NCBI GenBank assembly: GCA_039881145.1
Contig: JAYKKI010000008.1
Span: 32,389,501 to 32,453,500 of the forward strand
Reading direction: 5' to 3'
From: Druceiella hillmani
Lineage: Eukaryota > Arthropoda > Insecta > Lepidoptera > Hepialidae
Length of the DNA stretch: 64,000 nucleotides
Of the stretch, positions 41,901 to 56,900 are shown in pieces (position 1 is the stretch's first letter; every line of letters starts with the position of its first letter). Under the pieces are notes generated by a model, which searched no databases, was not told the DNA's origin, and saw only the letters and a list, made by a program, of their open reading frames with translations. Position numbers and translations under genes: made by a program.

Positions 41901-44900
41901 CTTGATCTTATTTGTACAATATCTACCAAAGCCATCTTATATGGTTTATATATTTAAAATTCATTGCATAACTTAAAACAGTTCCACATAATTCTTTTGT
42001 TTTGAGAAAGAAAACCATCGTCTAACTGTTCATTTGGTACATGAGTTAATTAGACACAATTTAAAAATTAAGTTACAACATGTAGCAATTTATTATAATG
42101 GACTATAAAAGCTGCAAGTTTACGGCACTTTAACCGATTGTACTAAGTTACCACTGACAGTACTTTATACACTTCCCAAGCTCGAGTAGAACACACTCTA
42201 CGAGTGTTCCATACAAATTTCAGCACTTAACATAAATATATAATTTAATACAAAGAATTTCTATTAAACTATTTAAAAAAATAAATTTTTCACAAATTAA
42301 ATATAATGCCTATTATATTTTCATAGGTGTAAAAACACGGTCCATATTTTAAAAATTATAAGATTTATGATAATTGCTATAGTTTTCCTGTAATTTTCTA
42401 GTCAGATTTCACCAACTTTGCTTTTTTCATGATTTTTGGTTCAGTAATTTTGAAAACAAGTGAAAAAAGAATGCTTTATTTACGCATACATTTTAAAATA
42501 ACTTTTTAAATATGTAATTTAAAATTATACATAAAAAACATATTTTTGTATTCCTCATAACATGCTCTTTCAAGTGATACCCCACATAAGAAATAAAGCT
42601 AATAAAATGTTTTAGCACTTTATTTACCCACCTCTTTAATTCTTATGCGAATATTTTAAAAAAGTTAGCTAGTGCAAAATATGTGCAGTTTAAATATTAC
42701 TATGTCAAATTTGAAATTTCAACTTTGTATGGTTTCTAAAAAAAATCGACTGTGAAACACAGACATGAGGATGACCTTATAAGGATTCCGTTTTTCAGCT
42801 TGAGATATGGAATACTAAAAAAGATTGTATTAAATTTAATTCTTTAAGAAAAGTATTCTAAATAATACCTATGTCCTGAAGCAGTTTTTCTTTTTAAAAC
42901 TTGAAAGCTTTTTATACTTTTGGATGCGGATCTGTCAGTAAGTGGACTAGAATAAAAAAAATGAATTATTTAATATATTAAAGAAAAATTGAAATATACA
43001 TAAGCACTTAATGGCATTCTGATGTTAAATTATTATAGCAACATGGATTTTGTGGGTTCCTGAATAGAAAATGAGATAATGAATAAAATTTTTTTTTTCT
43101 AATCTCGTTCTTCAAAAGTGTCATGCAGTCTCAAAAAATGCCTTAATTCAGTGTGACGAAATTAGTACGTCTCCCGTGATTTTAATTGTACAATTTTTGG
43201 GAGCAATTTTTACCAAAACTAAACGGTAAACATTTTTACATTTTTTCAAAATGTTAATATAACGTCATTTAAATCGACTTAGTTTTTTAGACAATCATTT
43301 TTTAAATAAAATGAAGTGTGTACTTTTGTATGTACCTATAAACTCGATTGTAAAAATTTTGTGAGCGATTTTTAACAAAACTAAACAGTAAAAAATTTTT
43401 TAATCGACAACACATTTTACACAACAACTAACACATTAAGTTTCATGCAATATGGTGCATTGCATGAAACTTAATGTTGTAACACCAGATTCAGAATGAT
43501 ATGACATGACACGGCATACATCTTGTCATTTGAATATTCAACGATACGAGTGTTATTTCATAGAATATCAACTACAGTAGTATTTAATAAATTCAATGTT
43601 TATGCCAGTTTTTTGATGATACTAATTAATTTGGTATTTTTTGTTAATTTTTTTTCATGGGGCTTCTATTTACAGGAATGAAATATTTAAACACAATTAT
43701 GATTGAAAACATTTTGAAAATAGAATATGTTTTATTAAAAATAAATAACTTCTCCATAGTAAAGGTACAAACTGAAAAATGTTATTGAACATTTTCATCT
43801 TATACTTTCAAGTATTATATTTGCTATATCAATTGACCCACACTTCTGTGTAATAAAATGAAGCTCACCTCTTTATTCTGTTCGTAGCGGTGTGGTAGAA
43901 ATCAATTATAATCTGAGGCCAATTTTGCCCAAGTTCCCTTCTTGGAATAAGTAATTCCGTTTTTTCTTTGTAGTACAATTTGAGTAAATCATAAATCTTT
44001 TCTTCCTCAATATAACTTCTAAAAGGGAAAAATGCTTACAATCAGTTAAAATTGTGTGAAAATGTACTTTTATGAAAATATAAAGTAATGAGATAATGGT
44101 AAATATTATATGCTTATTATCATATAATCTGGATGAAATAGTGTTTTCGTACAGAAACAATTTTTAACATATTGTAATCATAACTGATAATCATTAACGT
44201 TTTATGCTAATTTTTATCCTAGCTCTACTACCCTTTTCTCATCTATCACACTTATACTCGAATGTTTGGAAACAAACCAATTTGAAAGTTAAAATATGGT
44301 TGGCACAAATATATATAGAATCAGTTTATGACTATTTACAAAACTTATTGTACCCATAATATTATTAAAAGATGGGAATAAATGGACAATCCATCATCTT
44401 GCAAACTTAGAGGCGTAAAATATTTTAGAAAAGTATTCAAAATTAGCAATGCCCGCATGTTCGCAATGTTCATATTGAACTTGAACTGAGAAAAGTTATT
44501 AGGAATTTATTTCGTTTTTCTTTTTCTTTGCATATAGTTTACTAAAAACGCTAGTAGATGGGGTTGGCAGCCAATCGGTTCCGCCAGTTCTGATGTTAAC
44601 GTGTACAATGAATATAAACTAAAGATTCTTTTTTATTTGTGATCAGATTGAAATGAAACCAAGCCTAAATATTAGTCCAAGCTAATCTAAATATATCATT
44701 GAAAACTGCATTTAAATACGGTTCAGCCATTGCTGAGATTAGCATGCACAACGAAGGTGCGCTCAAACAGATAAACAGTCAACAATTCTAAAAATTGCTG
44801 TTTTATGCTTAGTAACATGCCTTTAGTGGGTAGAACTTAGTTTTACTTAAAAATATTGAATGTACAGACTCATTTTTTTTAAGATTTTAATATATGTATA

Positions 44901-47900
44901 GAGGTATAAAATGTATGAAGGAAAAAACACATATTTACTTCATGATATATGTATGAGTTGTATATATAGGTCCAGCAGCTACAACGATCCAGTTCAATCG
45001 ACGTAGAAGAATCTTCTATAGTCTTTATATACAAGTATATAAAGACTAGTTTTAGTACACTATGTGTATACATTATTTGGTTTCAAGATAATGAAACACA
45101 AAAACATTGTGATTTGTTATTTCTTTTCAAATAAATGTTGGTATTATTTTGCAGTTTACAATAAATATTTTATACATATTTTACGGTGTTTTTTTATAAT
45201 ATTATTATTATAGATATTTTTAGTTTTTTGCACATCATGCAAAACGGATCTTTGTTTAAATAAGTAATTGAACATGGTTTCTTAAATAAAAATATTTGTA
45301 TTGAAGAGGCCATATATAAACGTACGTAGTACGTTTATATATGACCTCTTAGAGTAGTAGTAGTAGTGTGTTTACGTAGTGACAATATAAATTAATCCAA
45401 GTACATAACTAGTATAACATAATTATTTGTGATACTTATTATTTATATGTTCACACTAATTACATTTATTAATATTTGGTACATAGTATTTATTTTACAT
45501 ATATTAATATTTAGTAGAAATTAATAATTATTAGAACATACTTAAAAGATCTATTCGATCGATGTCTATTGTTAAAACGCGCTTAAGGTAAATAATTTTT
45601 ATTAACTTTTCAGTCCTTCAAAACAAAGTTCATTTTTTAAGTTTTACTTTTCTCTTAAGGTTAATGTAACATCAAAATCTCCTGAATCCATATGCATATT
45701 ATATAGATTCAGGAGATTTTCAAAATATCAATCACATTTCTTTATTAACTGTACCACAGCGCATAGACACTGACAGAACACTTATTTGGTTGTGCATTTA
45801 CCAATGTGGAAGTGCGAGGTGTGAACTAACATCCCTAATGGAAACAAATGGAAATATGCTCAGTGCTTTCAGTTTTATTTTCAAATATTGGCATTTTTTT
45901 GTATCATTATTTTGTCTTGTATTAAATTTAATATATTATTGAGTCTTTTTTTCAATGCATTATTGTGTTATTAGGAGTATTATTTTTTAAGCTTTTTTAT
46001 GCTTTATTAATAATAACGCTGATGTATCCGAACCAAGTGGAGTGCTAAACATTTTGCTTGCCAATGAAAAAATACTCTTAAGCAGAACTCGAAGGAGAAA
46101 AACATGTCGATAAATGTATAGAAATACACATAAAAGAATAAACCCAAGGAAAAGCATATTTATAAAAAATATATGGTGGGACAAATGGCCAAAATTACCA
46201 GGATTGTTCTTAGCACAGATTCAGGACAGTTTTAGAATACAAAAAGAAGGATACCTCAGCTTACCTTTATCTCACCCTCTAAGTTAACAAAATTTTAAAA
46301 ATTGGATGACCTCAACTTAATGTGCTGCCATATCACTGTGAACTAAACCAGTTGAGATAATCTGGGCACAAATGAAAGAATATGGGGCGAAAGAAAATAT
46401 TACTTTTAACCGTTTGAGTACCGACGAGCACCATCGCGCTTGTGCGCGTATTAATTAAATTTGCCACGAGCGCAAATGTGCTCGCGAAATCAGTTGCTGT
46501 TTAGTGCACGGTAGGGGAAGTCGCTCGCATGCATCGCTAATTTTTTATCTTTCTACGTGTTACATAAAATTCAAATTATAATATTATTAGTAATTACAAT
46601 GTAAAATGGATCCAGGAAAAGAAAATGTTTAACCCATAATGTCGGAATACGAAAATAATTCTAGTGAAAATGATCGTTTTTCAAGTTGTGAAGAAAGTGA
46701 TAGTGGGAGTGACATTGTGGTGTGCTCACAATATGGCGTAATACAAACTTTTAGTGATAGTGATAATAGTGACGATAACAATTATTTTGCTGATACGGAG
46801 AATGTACTGGACTGCGAAAATACGATGTGACCTTGTTCACATTATACATTTCCAGAATTTTCTTTGTATTTTATTATCTTTGTACAAGTTTTTATTAAGA
46901 AAACACCGAAAAAATTATAAAAATTGGATAATTTTTTGGAAGAGATACAGTTTTTTTGCGAGACAAGGGTAAATGTCATCAAAAACAAAAGATTTCTTTG
47001 GCATTTTTAAGTATATATGAGGAAAAAACCATGGCACTAAAACGGTTAAATTAAACAATGTCGAAAAATAAACAGAGGCAATTTCACTAATAAGCCCTGC
47101 ACTACGGCAGAAATATATAAACAATGTGCTCAAGGAAGAGATGCGAATGGCAGAGCTTGATAACATCAAATATGATGTAATAGATAGATTTATAACAACT
47201 ATTGGAATTCAAAAAAATTCACATTGAGCTCTGCGACTTTAAATTAGGATACTGCTCGTGATACAGGCGTGTCAACCAAAATTCGCAAAGTTCATTGTGA
47301 TGTGATTGTTGCACTATGGTGTATTTTTTTTCTGTGAAATGTTACTGTATTTTGGGTATTTTTATACATTAATGTGTATTTTGTGTTTTAAGTTCATTGT
47401 GATGTAATTATTGCATTGTAGTGTATATTTTTTTCAAAAATATTAGTGAATTTTGTGCATAATTATGTTCATTTTATGTTTTCAGTAATCGTTTTACTAC
47501 AGTGTATTTCTTCTGTGAAAAATTATTATTTTGATACAATAACATGTAATACATGTTTTAAATTCGTACTGATTTAATTGTCGCACGGTAGTGAATTGTT
47601 TCTTTGAAATATAAGTGTATTTATATACATTAAGTATATGTTATATTCTTAATAAATTATTTTAATAATTAAATTTTCCGTATCTTAACTTTCATTTAAT
47701 TAAACTACTATTACTAGTATACGTAGAAAGTAAAAAATTGTTATATGTAAGTATACTAAAGCATATACTAGATAGAGTAATTATAGTTGATGAAGTTGAT
47801 TTACTAGTAATGTTTTGGCTACTAATAATGTTTTATATTTGCCAGTAAAGTTTGGCTACTAATAACATTTTAAAATTGCCATGTTATAAGACTATCAGTC

Positions 47901-50900
47901 TCAAGCCTGCAAAAAGTACAAGAGTTTGTTCGAAATTCGTTGGTACTATAATAACATTTTTAGGTAATTGTTATGTTCATAAATTATTTAAAAGATTCCA
48001 TATTACTTCATTGAATTTCTCTTAAATATAAAACATAGCCTATATAATATAAGTTACATATGTATAATAGAAAGTTTTAGCTGACTAAATAATTCATGAT
48101 TAAAAAAATTAACCTTGATATGACTAAATTTTTCAGTTTAAAGTTATGTTTTTGGTCAAATTTCTAATAGAATGTGAGTCAGACAGCTTACATATTAATG
48201 ATAATCTATAATAAAAAAATGTATTTCTAAATGTCCTGTCAGAAGAATGTTTTCATTTCTGAAGTTGAAAGTCCAACAGGAATTTCCATTCAACAGAATA
48301 TTTATTATTGTCCGATAAAAGGTTTGAAGAAAGAGTTATTATGAAGAGTAATTTAAAATTCCTTAAAAAATTAAAAATAAAGTGATGATTGTAAATTGTT
48401 TTAAGTCTTTTGTTAATGCTACTGTCATCGTGTTACCATATTTATCTATTATTGCCAATACATAAGGAGTTGATTAACAATATTTTCATGATTTTTGTAA
48501 TATTTTTTTATGAGTAGTATATTTTCATGGTTTTTGTAATATTTTTATATGTTCGTAAATTAGTTTCCGACAACAAAATTTCGTTTCAGCTATAGCTAAT
48601 GAATAGAAGTAAAACTACATTAATCATTAAACGGGACTACTGATTGAAATTGTCACTATTAGTTATGATTAAAGGGTTTAGATATTAGTTTTTAACTATC
48701 AGTCATGATTAACACAAAGCCAATAACTGTATATGTGTACAGAAGATAAGGGTATACCAAAAAAAATATATCTTTTAATCACAGATATGAAATAAATTCA
48801 TTTTATATTACTAACATGAATACAAGAAAAAGATATACAATACCTGAACTGTCAAATTGGTTAGTTTTTAAATATTCCGTTTTGAAAAGAATAGAGAGTA
48901 TAAAATCAATTGATTTGGATAGACAAAAGTAATCTCCATTCCAAATAAGACAAATGCAAGTTTAAAATATAGTTCACTTACAATCCATTATGTAGAAATA
49001 CTAATTCAACAGGAAATGAGCATGGATTCATTATTCCAAAAAATATGTCTCGAGATTTACCCCAAGGCAATGTTGGTTCAAAGTCAATACTAGGCCCAAT
49101 CACTGCTAAAGTAGGCTGCTGCCCTTCGCCATATACAGGTATTATCAATTTATTGGGATTCATATGAAACTGAATGGCAATATATGCATTAAATTTTCCC
49201 TGTAAAATATAATAAAACAATTTTTTTATCTTATAATATTTTTGCAAAGTTGTCTTTGAGGTGCAATATTCCGAATGAAATCATTTTGCTAAAGAGTCAC
49301 TTTGTCACAAACAAATCACTTTGGTTATGACGAAACAGTCAAGGATTATAGATAAATGTTGGTTTAAAATTTATAACAAATTATATTAAACTTATGTATC
49401 TAATCTACACGGCTCTATACAATATTTTAGCAACATATATGTATATAATTTTTTTAAACGTAAAATAATTTTCAAACAGTCATAAATTATAGTTCGTAGG
49501 AATTATTACATACATACGTTCGTCGTCTTATTGCTGTAGTACAAGACACCCAAAAAAAAGATATAGAATGAAAAATTCCCATTCTTCAAGTTAATGAATA
49601 CAGGAGATTCTTGAGATTAAAAGTGTTGCATTATTTTTGCCTGTATGTATACAAGTAGAAATAAAGCAACACTTTTTTTAAGCTATTAAGGAATGAAGTG
49701 CTATTTATGGACTAATTCTACCAAAATTTTAAAAAAACAAAACATACAAAACACCAAGCCAATTTACAGATTTAACAAAAATATTGGGTATGTGGGATAC
49801 CATAAGAACAAATGATTATAAAAAGCATACAAACAATAATGAATACAAAATATAAAATCGAATAAACATCACTCTAACTGATATAAATGATCAATCATGA
49901 ACAACCAAGTAACAATATAATCCAATTCTAGAAGCGGTCAGCAAAGCAGAAAATATATCAAAACCGAGTGTGCCTCATAATATTGTGTTTTTAGAAGATT
50001 GCATTTCTTCACGTCTAAATTGAACGCTCGCAAAATGGTTTTATTACTATCTGCCCTATAGTAATTTATAAGAAACAATTAAAGTTAGCTACAACAGGAG
50101 GATGCTAATTCAATACATCGGAGTCATCTTTGTAGTGCATGAAACAAGAAAAAGACTTGATTGCCATCACAGTCACCAGATGCAAATTCCAAACGAAATG
50201 TTTGGGCACTTATGAAATTCAAATTTGGAAAGATCTGTAATATAAAGCAGTTAATTTGATATACTCTGCCTCTCCGATTAAGCTATAAAATTATGCAAAA
50301 GGTACGCCTCAGAGATGCCATCCTATTATCATTATTGAAAGCAATTGGAAAATTTATTAATAATAAAGCATCATGGTTTAAGCGTACCATGCAGTAAGTG
50401 TGTATTTTTTCAATGCATAAACAAATAGTTTCTAAAAAATCTATGCCTAAGTTACAGATTGCCCCGATGTATTGAACATGTGCGAGCACCAAAAGTATAA
50501 TAGTTTAAGAACACAATAAAAATAATAATTAATAAAACAGAAAAAATATACATTTACACTATCAAGCAACTCCAGAATTGCATTCCTAAAGGGGTCAATG
50601 AAGCAGAAAACAATATCAAGGTTAGATAATTTCGGCAATACCTCATTAATGAACGTAAATTATAAATAGTTTAATCTAATATTTTTTATAAATAGCTTAA
50701 TCCAATAGGGGTATAAAATTGTCTGAGAATATCCAGATTCAATGAGGTATAGAGTTTTAACATACTAACGTGATTTATCACCATAAGTTTTAAACTTAGC
50801 AATGGACAAACTGAGTTTCTCCCAAATACAATTAATTTTATCTAGCAATGAATATCACAACTTCACAAAAAAAATTTACAGTAAGGAAGGAAGTATCACC

Positions 50901-53900
50901 TGCGTACCACAAATTGGTAATTTCTATTATACCAGAAATTGGTGACACTGACACAGATTGCGACATCATCAACCCCATTATCACACATACATCTCTTAAT
51001 ACATGTACAGAGTACACGTCAAATAAAAAGGGAAGCAGGATAGAGCCTTGCAACATCTTTTTCTATTACGGTTTGCGAATCAGCTATTACTACAGAGATT
51101 TAAAAGCAGGGCAATAAAGTGTTGTAGAAATTTTAAATGAATTCTCCATAAACTGTTCCAATTTACAGTTTAAAGTTTAATGTAATACAAAAAGCAAATA
51201 TTGTCAAGTACACTTCACTTTCATAAATGCTTGCGGGATCTGTTAATCCAGCCAATAATAGATTCTACAGTTATGACATAAATATGACCCTTGCAACCTT
51301 GCATTTATCTAGTGCAAGGTTACGGTGGTTGTCACATTTTCAGCACGATTTTAATTGTGAAATGATAAAATTACTGATTCCATCTAATCTTGAGGCTATC
51401 GATCTTGGTGTTAAAAATATAACTTCAGATTTTTTGCAGTGAATCAATGCCAATATCGCTTAGTTCCCTTAATATTGCAACTGTGATCTGGTCTATTTGA
51501 ATTTTTGTTTTTTTAATGGTGCATGTATTTCTGGAAAAAATATATATTACCTGGATCCTGGGCTTAAATACTATGTCCATCCAACCTTCCTGACCAGGGA
51601 CATATGTATTTGAATGATTGATCAAGTCAAATGGATTCGGACTGTTTTTAACTTTCATGTTCACTTTTGCAAACCATGAACATACACATGAGCCACTGAA
51701 AATGATAAAATTAAATAATAATAAATCATTTCATAAAATTATCTATATTCTTATAAGTTGCAAATTCAAAATATTGTTCACTTAGTGTTGAGCAATCCTT
51801 GATTGTCCCAAGTAAAGGAAAACAAGTACCATTGGCTATTTTGCCTTTTTGTTTACCTAATGTCAAAATCATTATCATGATCTGACTTTAGAAAGTTAGC
51901 AAAGTTAGCAAATTTGTGTGTATTCCTCTCTAATAATTTCTTTCCTATCGCAATACATTTTTTTTTAATTTTCTCCTAGTAGTATTTTTACTACGAGAAA
52001 ATTGAGACATTAGTTGCAATATCATATTTTTATAAGAAAAAATCTATTCATTACATTCCAAAATGCTATAAGGAATAGCTTGATTATATGGTTTATTGCA
52101 TTACATAATATTAATTTGAAACACTAAAATGAGTATACCGAATATTGGTTATGAATGTTTGTGCATGAATAGCTATAAGAATAGCTTGATTATTTTGGTT
52201 CATTGCATTACATAATTATAATTTTAAACACTAAAATGAGTAAACCGAATACTGGTTATAAATGTTTGTGCATGAATAGCTATAAGGAATAACTTGGCTA
52301 CTTTGGTTTATTGCAGTACATAACTTTAATTTCAAACACTAAAATGAGTAAACCGAATATTGGTTATAAATGTTTGTGCATGAATAGCTATAAGGAATAG
52401 CTTGATTATTTTGGTTCATTGCATTACATAATTATAATCTTAAACACTAAAATGAGTAAATCGTATATTGGTTATAAATGTTTGTGCATGAATAGCTATA
52501 AGGAATAGCTTGATTATATTGGTTTATTGCGTTATATAATTTTAATTTCAAATACTAAAATGAGTAAATCGAATATTAGTAAAAAAAATTTATGCATGAA
52601 TACATAACTTTACTCATGATCAGTTAATATAAATAATTAAAATGGAACAGAAAATTCAACAATTATTTTTTTATTGAGGAGTAATAAATCTTACACATTT
52701 TTTAAAGGTATGGAGCACACAGTTTTATCTCCACATTTAACACCACCAAAATGGATGGGCTCCTTCTTTGTTACCAGACATGGGATAGCACTTATGGCTT
52801 TCACTATAATAGGTACAGATGCACCAAATGGAACCTGCAGAATTAATAAAAGTACCATAAGTTGAAATAGATCACTTAAGTAAGATATGTCTGATAACCT
52901 CAAATCAACAATGAAGTGTCGATATTCCTGAAATTGAACTTCAATAAATTTTTTTTATTTATCAAGAAAGTAAGTCATTAGTCTATATGATATTTGTTTT
53001 GTTATGTTGATGTATGTATTTTAGAGGTATGTATCGAAATGGTTTTTGCAGCTTAAATTTCGTAAACTATAGATAACTCAAAAATGGGTGTTATTTTCGA
53101 TTTTGAGTTTCGTTGTGGAAATAATGCAGCGCAGACAGCTGGAAATATCAATAATGTATTTTACAAGGATGTGCATAATCTGTATGAAATATTTTGAGAA
53201 AAGTATCCAATATTTTGAGATGTTGCAGTATCCAGTATTTTGAGAAATATCTTGCAGAAAAGAAAAATTTGGGTCTTCACTTCTTGACTACTGAACAGAA
53301 AAAGAAATGTCTGGACTTTTTAACACTACTGAAACAAAGGTTTGTAATTGAAGGAGAGATATTCCTGTATAAAAATTGTTGCTGTGGATAAGACATGATT
53401 TAGAGCCATTGAATCAAATATGAAACCAATCAAAAGAGTGGAGAAGTTCTCATCACAACGGAAACATTTTGAAAGACTAAATCAACAGTCAAGCTTATGA
53501 TTATCATGAACTTATTACGACAGACAGAGTTCCATGTACATTGTAAACATTATGACTAATTTGCCACCTCAGTAGGAGTGGGAGGTCTCACCTCACGCAC
53601 CTGATGATTGAGATATGAATTCACAAGGGTACGCTCGTTTCCCAAATTTAATGAGCAACTGATAGGCAACCATTGCATTTTTTTCACACTCGGAAAACTT
53701 TCTGTTCCAGTTTTCTGGCGATTTCAACAGATAAAAAGAAATGATGACCTGACTGAACAAATCTATCAATTCATTGCGGATCGGGCATTGAAAAATAGGG
53801 GGCTACATAGAAGGGCTGTAAACAGACCCTACATAAAAAATGTTTTCATTTCTTAAATCTCTCGCATTTATTAGAAACTTATTAGAACAAAACATGGTTG

Positions 53901-56900
53901 ACATGAATATGCTTTCAGAAACGATAGAATAATTGTCTATCTTTTAGACTTTAAAAACTCTAGAAATGGAGAACTATTAATTTTGAATGTGTAGTATGTT
54001 ATTATTTACTTCAAGATGATACGGCACATATAAATGTAGTAAATGTAGCAAAACAAAGCTACATGGGCCAAGTGCTTTAAATCAATTTAAAAAAAAATAT
54101 TTATAACTTACATCAATGCAAAAACTTGTTTCAACGGCTTCCTCCACTTTTTCAAAGTGAGTCAAAGTAGGGGCAAAAATTACATTCAATGTTGCAGTAC
54201 CTCCCGCTGGTATTAATGGGATATAATTTATATGCAACCATTGCGGAAGCTTCTTTCCATTTTTTATGCATGGTTTTATTTCAAAAGGTCCATAATTAAC
54301 TACTTGCGCTTCACACTGGGCCTAAACACAAATATTAATTAATTTAGTAAAGACTATAATATGGTGATCTCATAATACTGTAATTTCTCTCAGTCAATCA
54401 TATCTAACATTATAAATGCGAAACTTCATGGAATGGATGCTTGTTTCTTATTAATCAAAATTACAAGAATTGAAAGTTAAATCAATAAATTTGAAAAATG
54501 CAGTATTAAAGTAAACTGACCTTATCCCCAACAATGACGACGCCATAATCTATTACATAAGGTACAGCCTTACATCCTGGTATGGGCTTGCCTTTGTTTT
54601 CTAATAAGAGTGACCACGAAATTTTCTGCTTGTTTATGTATTCGTTAATCAAATATGTTTCTAAAGCCAACTCTGTATCCATAGCAGACGGATAGTTATC
54701 CTAAATATATAAATGAAGATGTATTGAATAAACCAAGATATTTCAAAGGTTCAACTCATTCCTTGAATGCGTTCGGTTATAGAAATACAAGAAACCATTT
54801 CAATCAAACCTTGGTTAATTCTATAACTTCTAATATTAAAATTTCTATACAATTCTCTTTGCAAATACACTCGCAATTGTTTGATAATGAAGAAATTGTT
54901 TCGTAATAAAAAATATTCAAATTTGAATCAGTAATTTTTTTTACTTATTCTTCCCTCCATATAAACTACAAACATATAACAAAAGTTTTTTATATATATA
55001 ACAATAGTTAATAGAGAATAGGTTATACATTAAAAAATTTAGTAAAATTTGCCATCTACCACTGAGATAAGTAATAAAAACACTTTAACACCCTTCTGGC
55101 ACATTGCCTTAAATTATAACTAGAGCTAAAATATATATTATTTGTATAAGTTGTAATACAAAAAATATATTTTTGTAATACAAAAATTATAAGGACCAAA
55201 TATAATTCCAACAATACACACACACATATTAGTAGGTATATAAAATAAAACCATTTTTCAGCCCACGTTTAATTTTATATGTTTTTTCCTTATTGCTTTT
55301 CACATTTAAAAAAAAGCACAGAATTTCTTTACTCTCATGCTATTACTTACATCTGTTTTATAAATTTATTAACTAAAGTTTGCCGAAGCTGCCCGATATT
55401 TGAACCTATACAAAAGAATTTTTTTACTGCTAAATTATCTTACTTTAAATTAATTCCATCTACCTTTCACAAAGTTCAATATTTGATTTAATTACAGAAC
55501 AATATTAGAACTGTACTGAAATAATATTTCTTATCGCACATAAGAAATATGTGCATTAACAATGTTATTACCATTCTAATATTGTAAATATTGATATTGC
55601 CGAAATAAAGTTAATGCATGTAAAATATTCAAAGTTTCTAAAAATTAGTGAATTGTTTTACACAAAGAAATTTGTATTAACCGTTTGAGCGCCGACAAGC
55701 GCCATTGCGCTCGTATGCGTACTAACTAAATTTGCCACGAGCACGATGCTCGCAAAATCAGTTGCTGTTTAGCACGCGGTAGGGGAGGTCGCTCGCATCG
55801 CTAATTTTTTATTTTTATACGTGTAACATAAAGTTCAAATTATATTATTAATAATTACAATATAAAAAGGATCCAGGAAAAGAAAATTTTTAACCCATAA
55901 TGTCGGAATACGAAAATAATTCGCGTGAAAATGATCGTTTATCAAGTTGGGAAGAAAGTGATAATGGGAGTGACATTGTGGTGCACTCACAATTTGGCGT
56001 AATGCAAACTTTGAGTTCTAGTGATAATAGTGACGATAACAATTATTTTGCTGATACAGAGGATGTACCGGACTGTGAAAATGCGATATGACCTTGATTT
56101 CAGTTTTTGTTATAATTTTTGTTCACAATATAAATTTCCATAATTTTCTTTGTATTTTATTATCCTTGTACAAGTTTTTATTAAGAAAACACCGAAAAAA
56201 TTATTAAAATTGGATAATTTTTGGAAGAGATACAGTTTTTTTTCAAGACAAGGGTAAATGACATCAAAAACAAAAGATTTCTTTGGCATTTTTAAGTATA
56301 TATGAGTAAAAAACCATGGCACTAAAATGGTTAAAGTATTCATGTTACTCCGTCCAAAATGGAAATTTGGCAAAACAAAATATCATAATAAATTAAATTA
56401 AAATAATTTTAATAAAAGTTACTTAATTGAATTTTGCAATACTAAATCCTTTCCAGTTTATTATGATTTTAAATATAATAAATAACTCCAAATATACTAT
56501 TTTTATATATAACTTTCTTAACGATGACCATACGTTGCTCATAATAATATCACAGATTTGCTTCTTTTTTAAAAATTTTATGATTTTCTTATAAACTCTA
56601 ACTACTATATCTCCTGTCCGACGGATAATCACGCTAGAACTAAATTTTCTAATTTTATAAAAGAGTTTGAAAATTCACTCTATTGAATCATTCTAAGAGT
56701 TATCAGTGAGATGTAGCTATCATTTTAATTATTTTTATTATTTGTACATAACATTCTATATGTGTATGTGTTATACGCACCAGATGAGAGCATATATGCC
56801 ACTCATTTTCCTTTAAATTACAATCTAGAGGAGTATCAAGAAAATTTTTTTTAACTTGGTTATAGGGATAATCTGCACAAGACATAAAAGTATGTCGAAC

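Noticed and set aside
48845..48933. Possible hydin exon on the minus strand (YFCLSKSIDFILSI ... up to a GTATTG donor)
   Set aside because: It would need a 48-bp intron and its frame does not fit the two bases left by exon 10. Exon 10 joins exon 11 directly in phase and restores the HYDIN order PVELVF-YIEEEKI.
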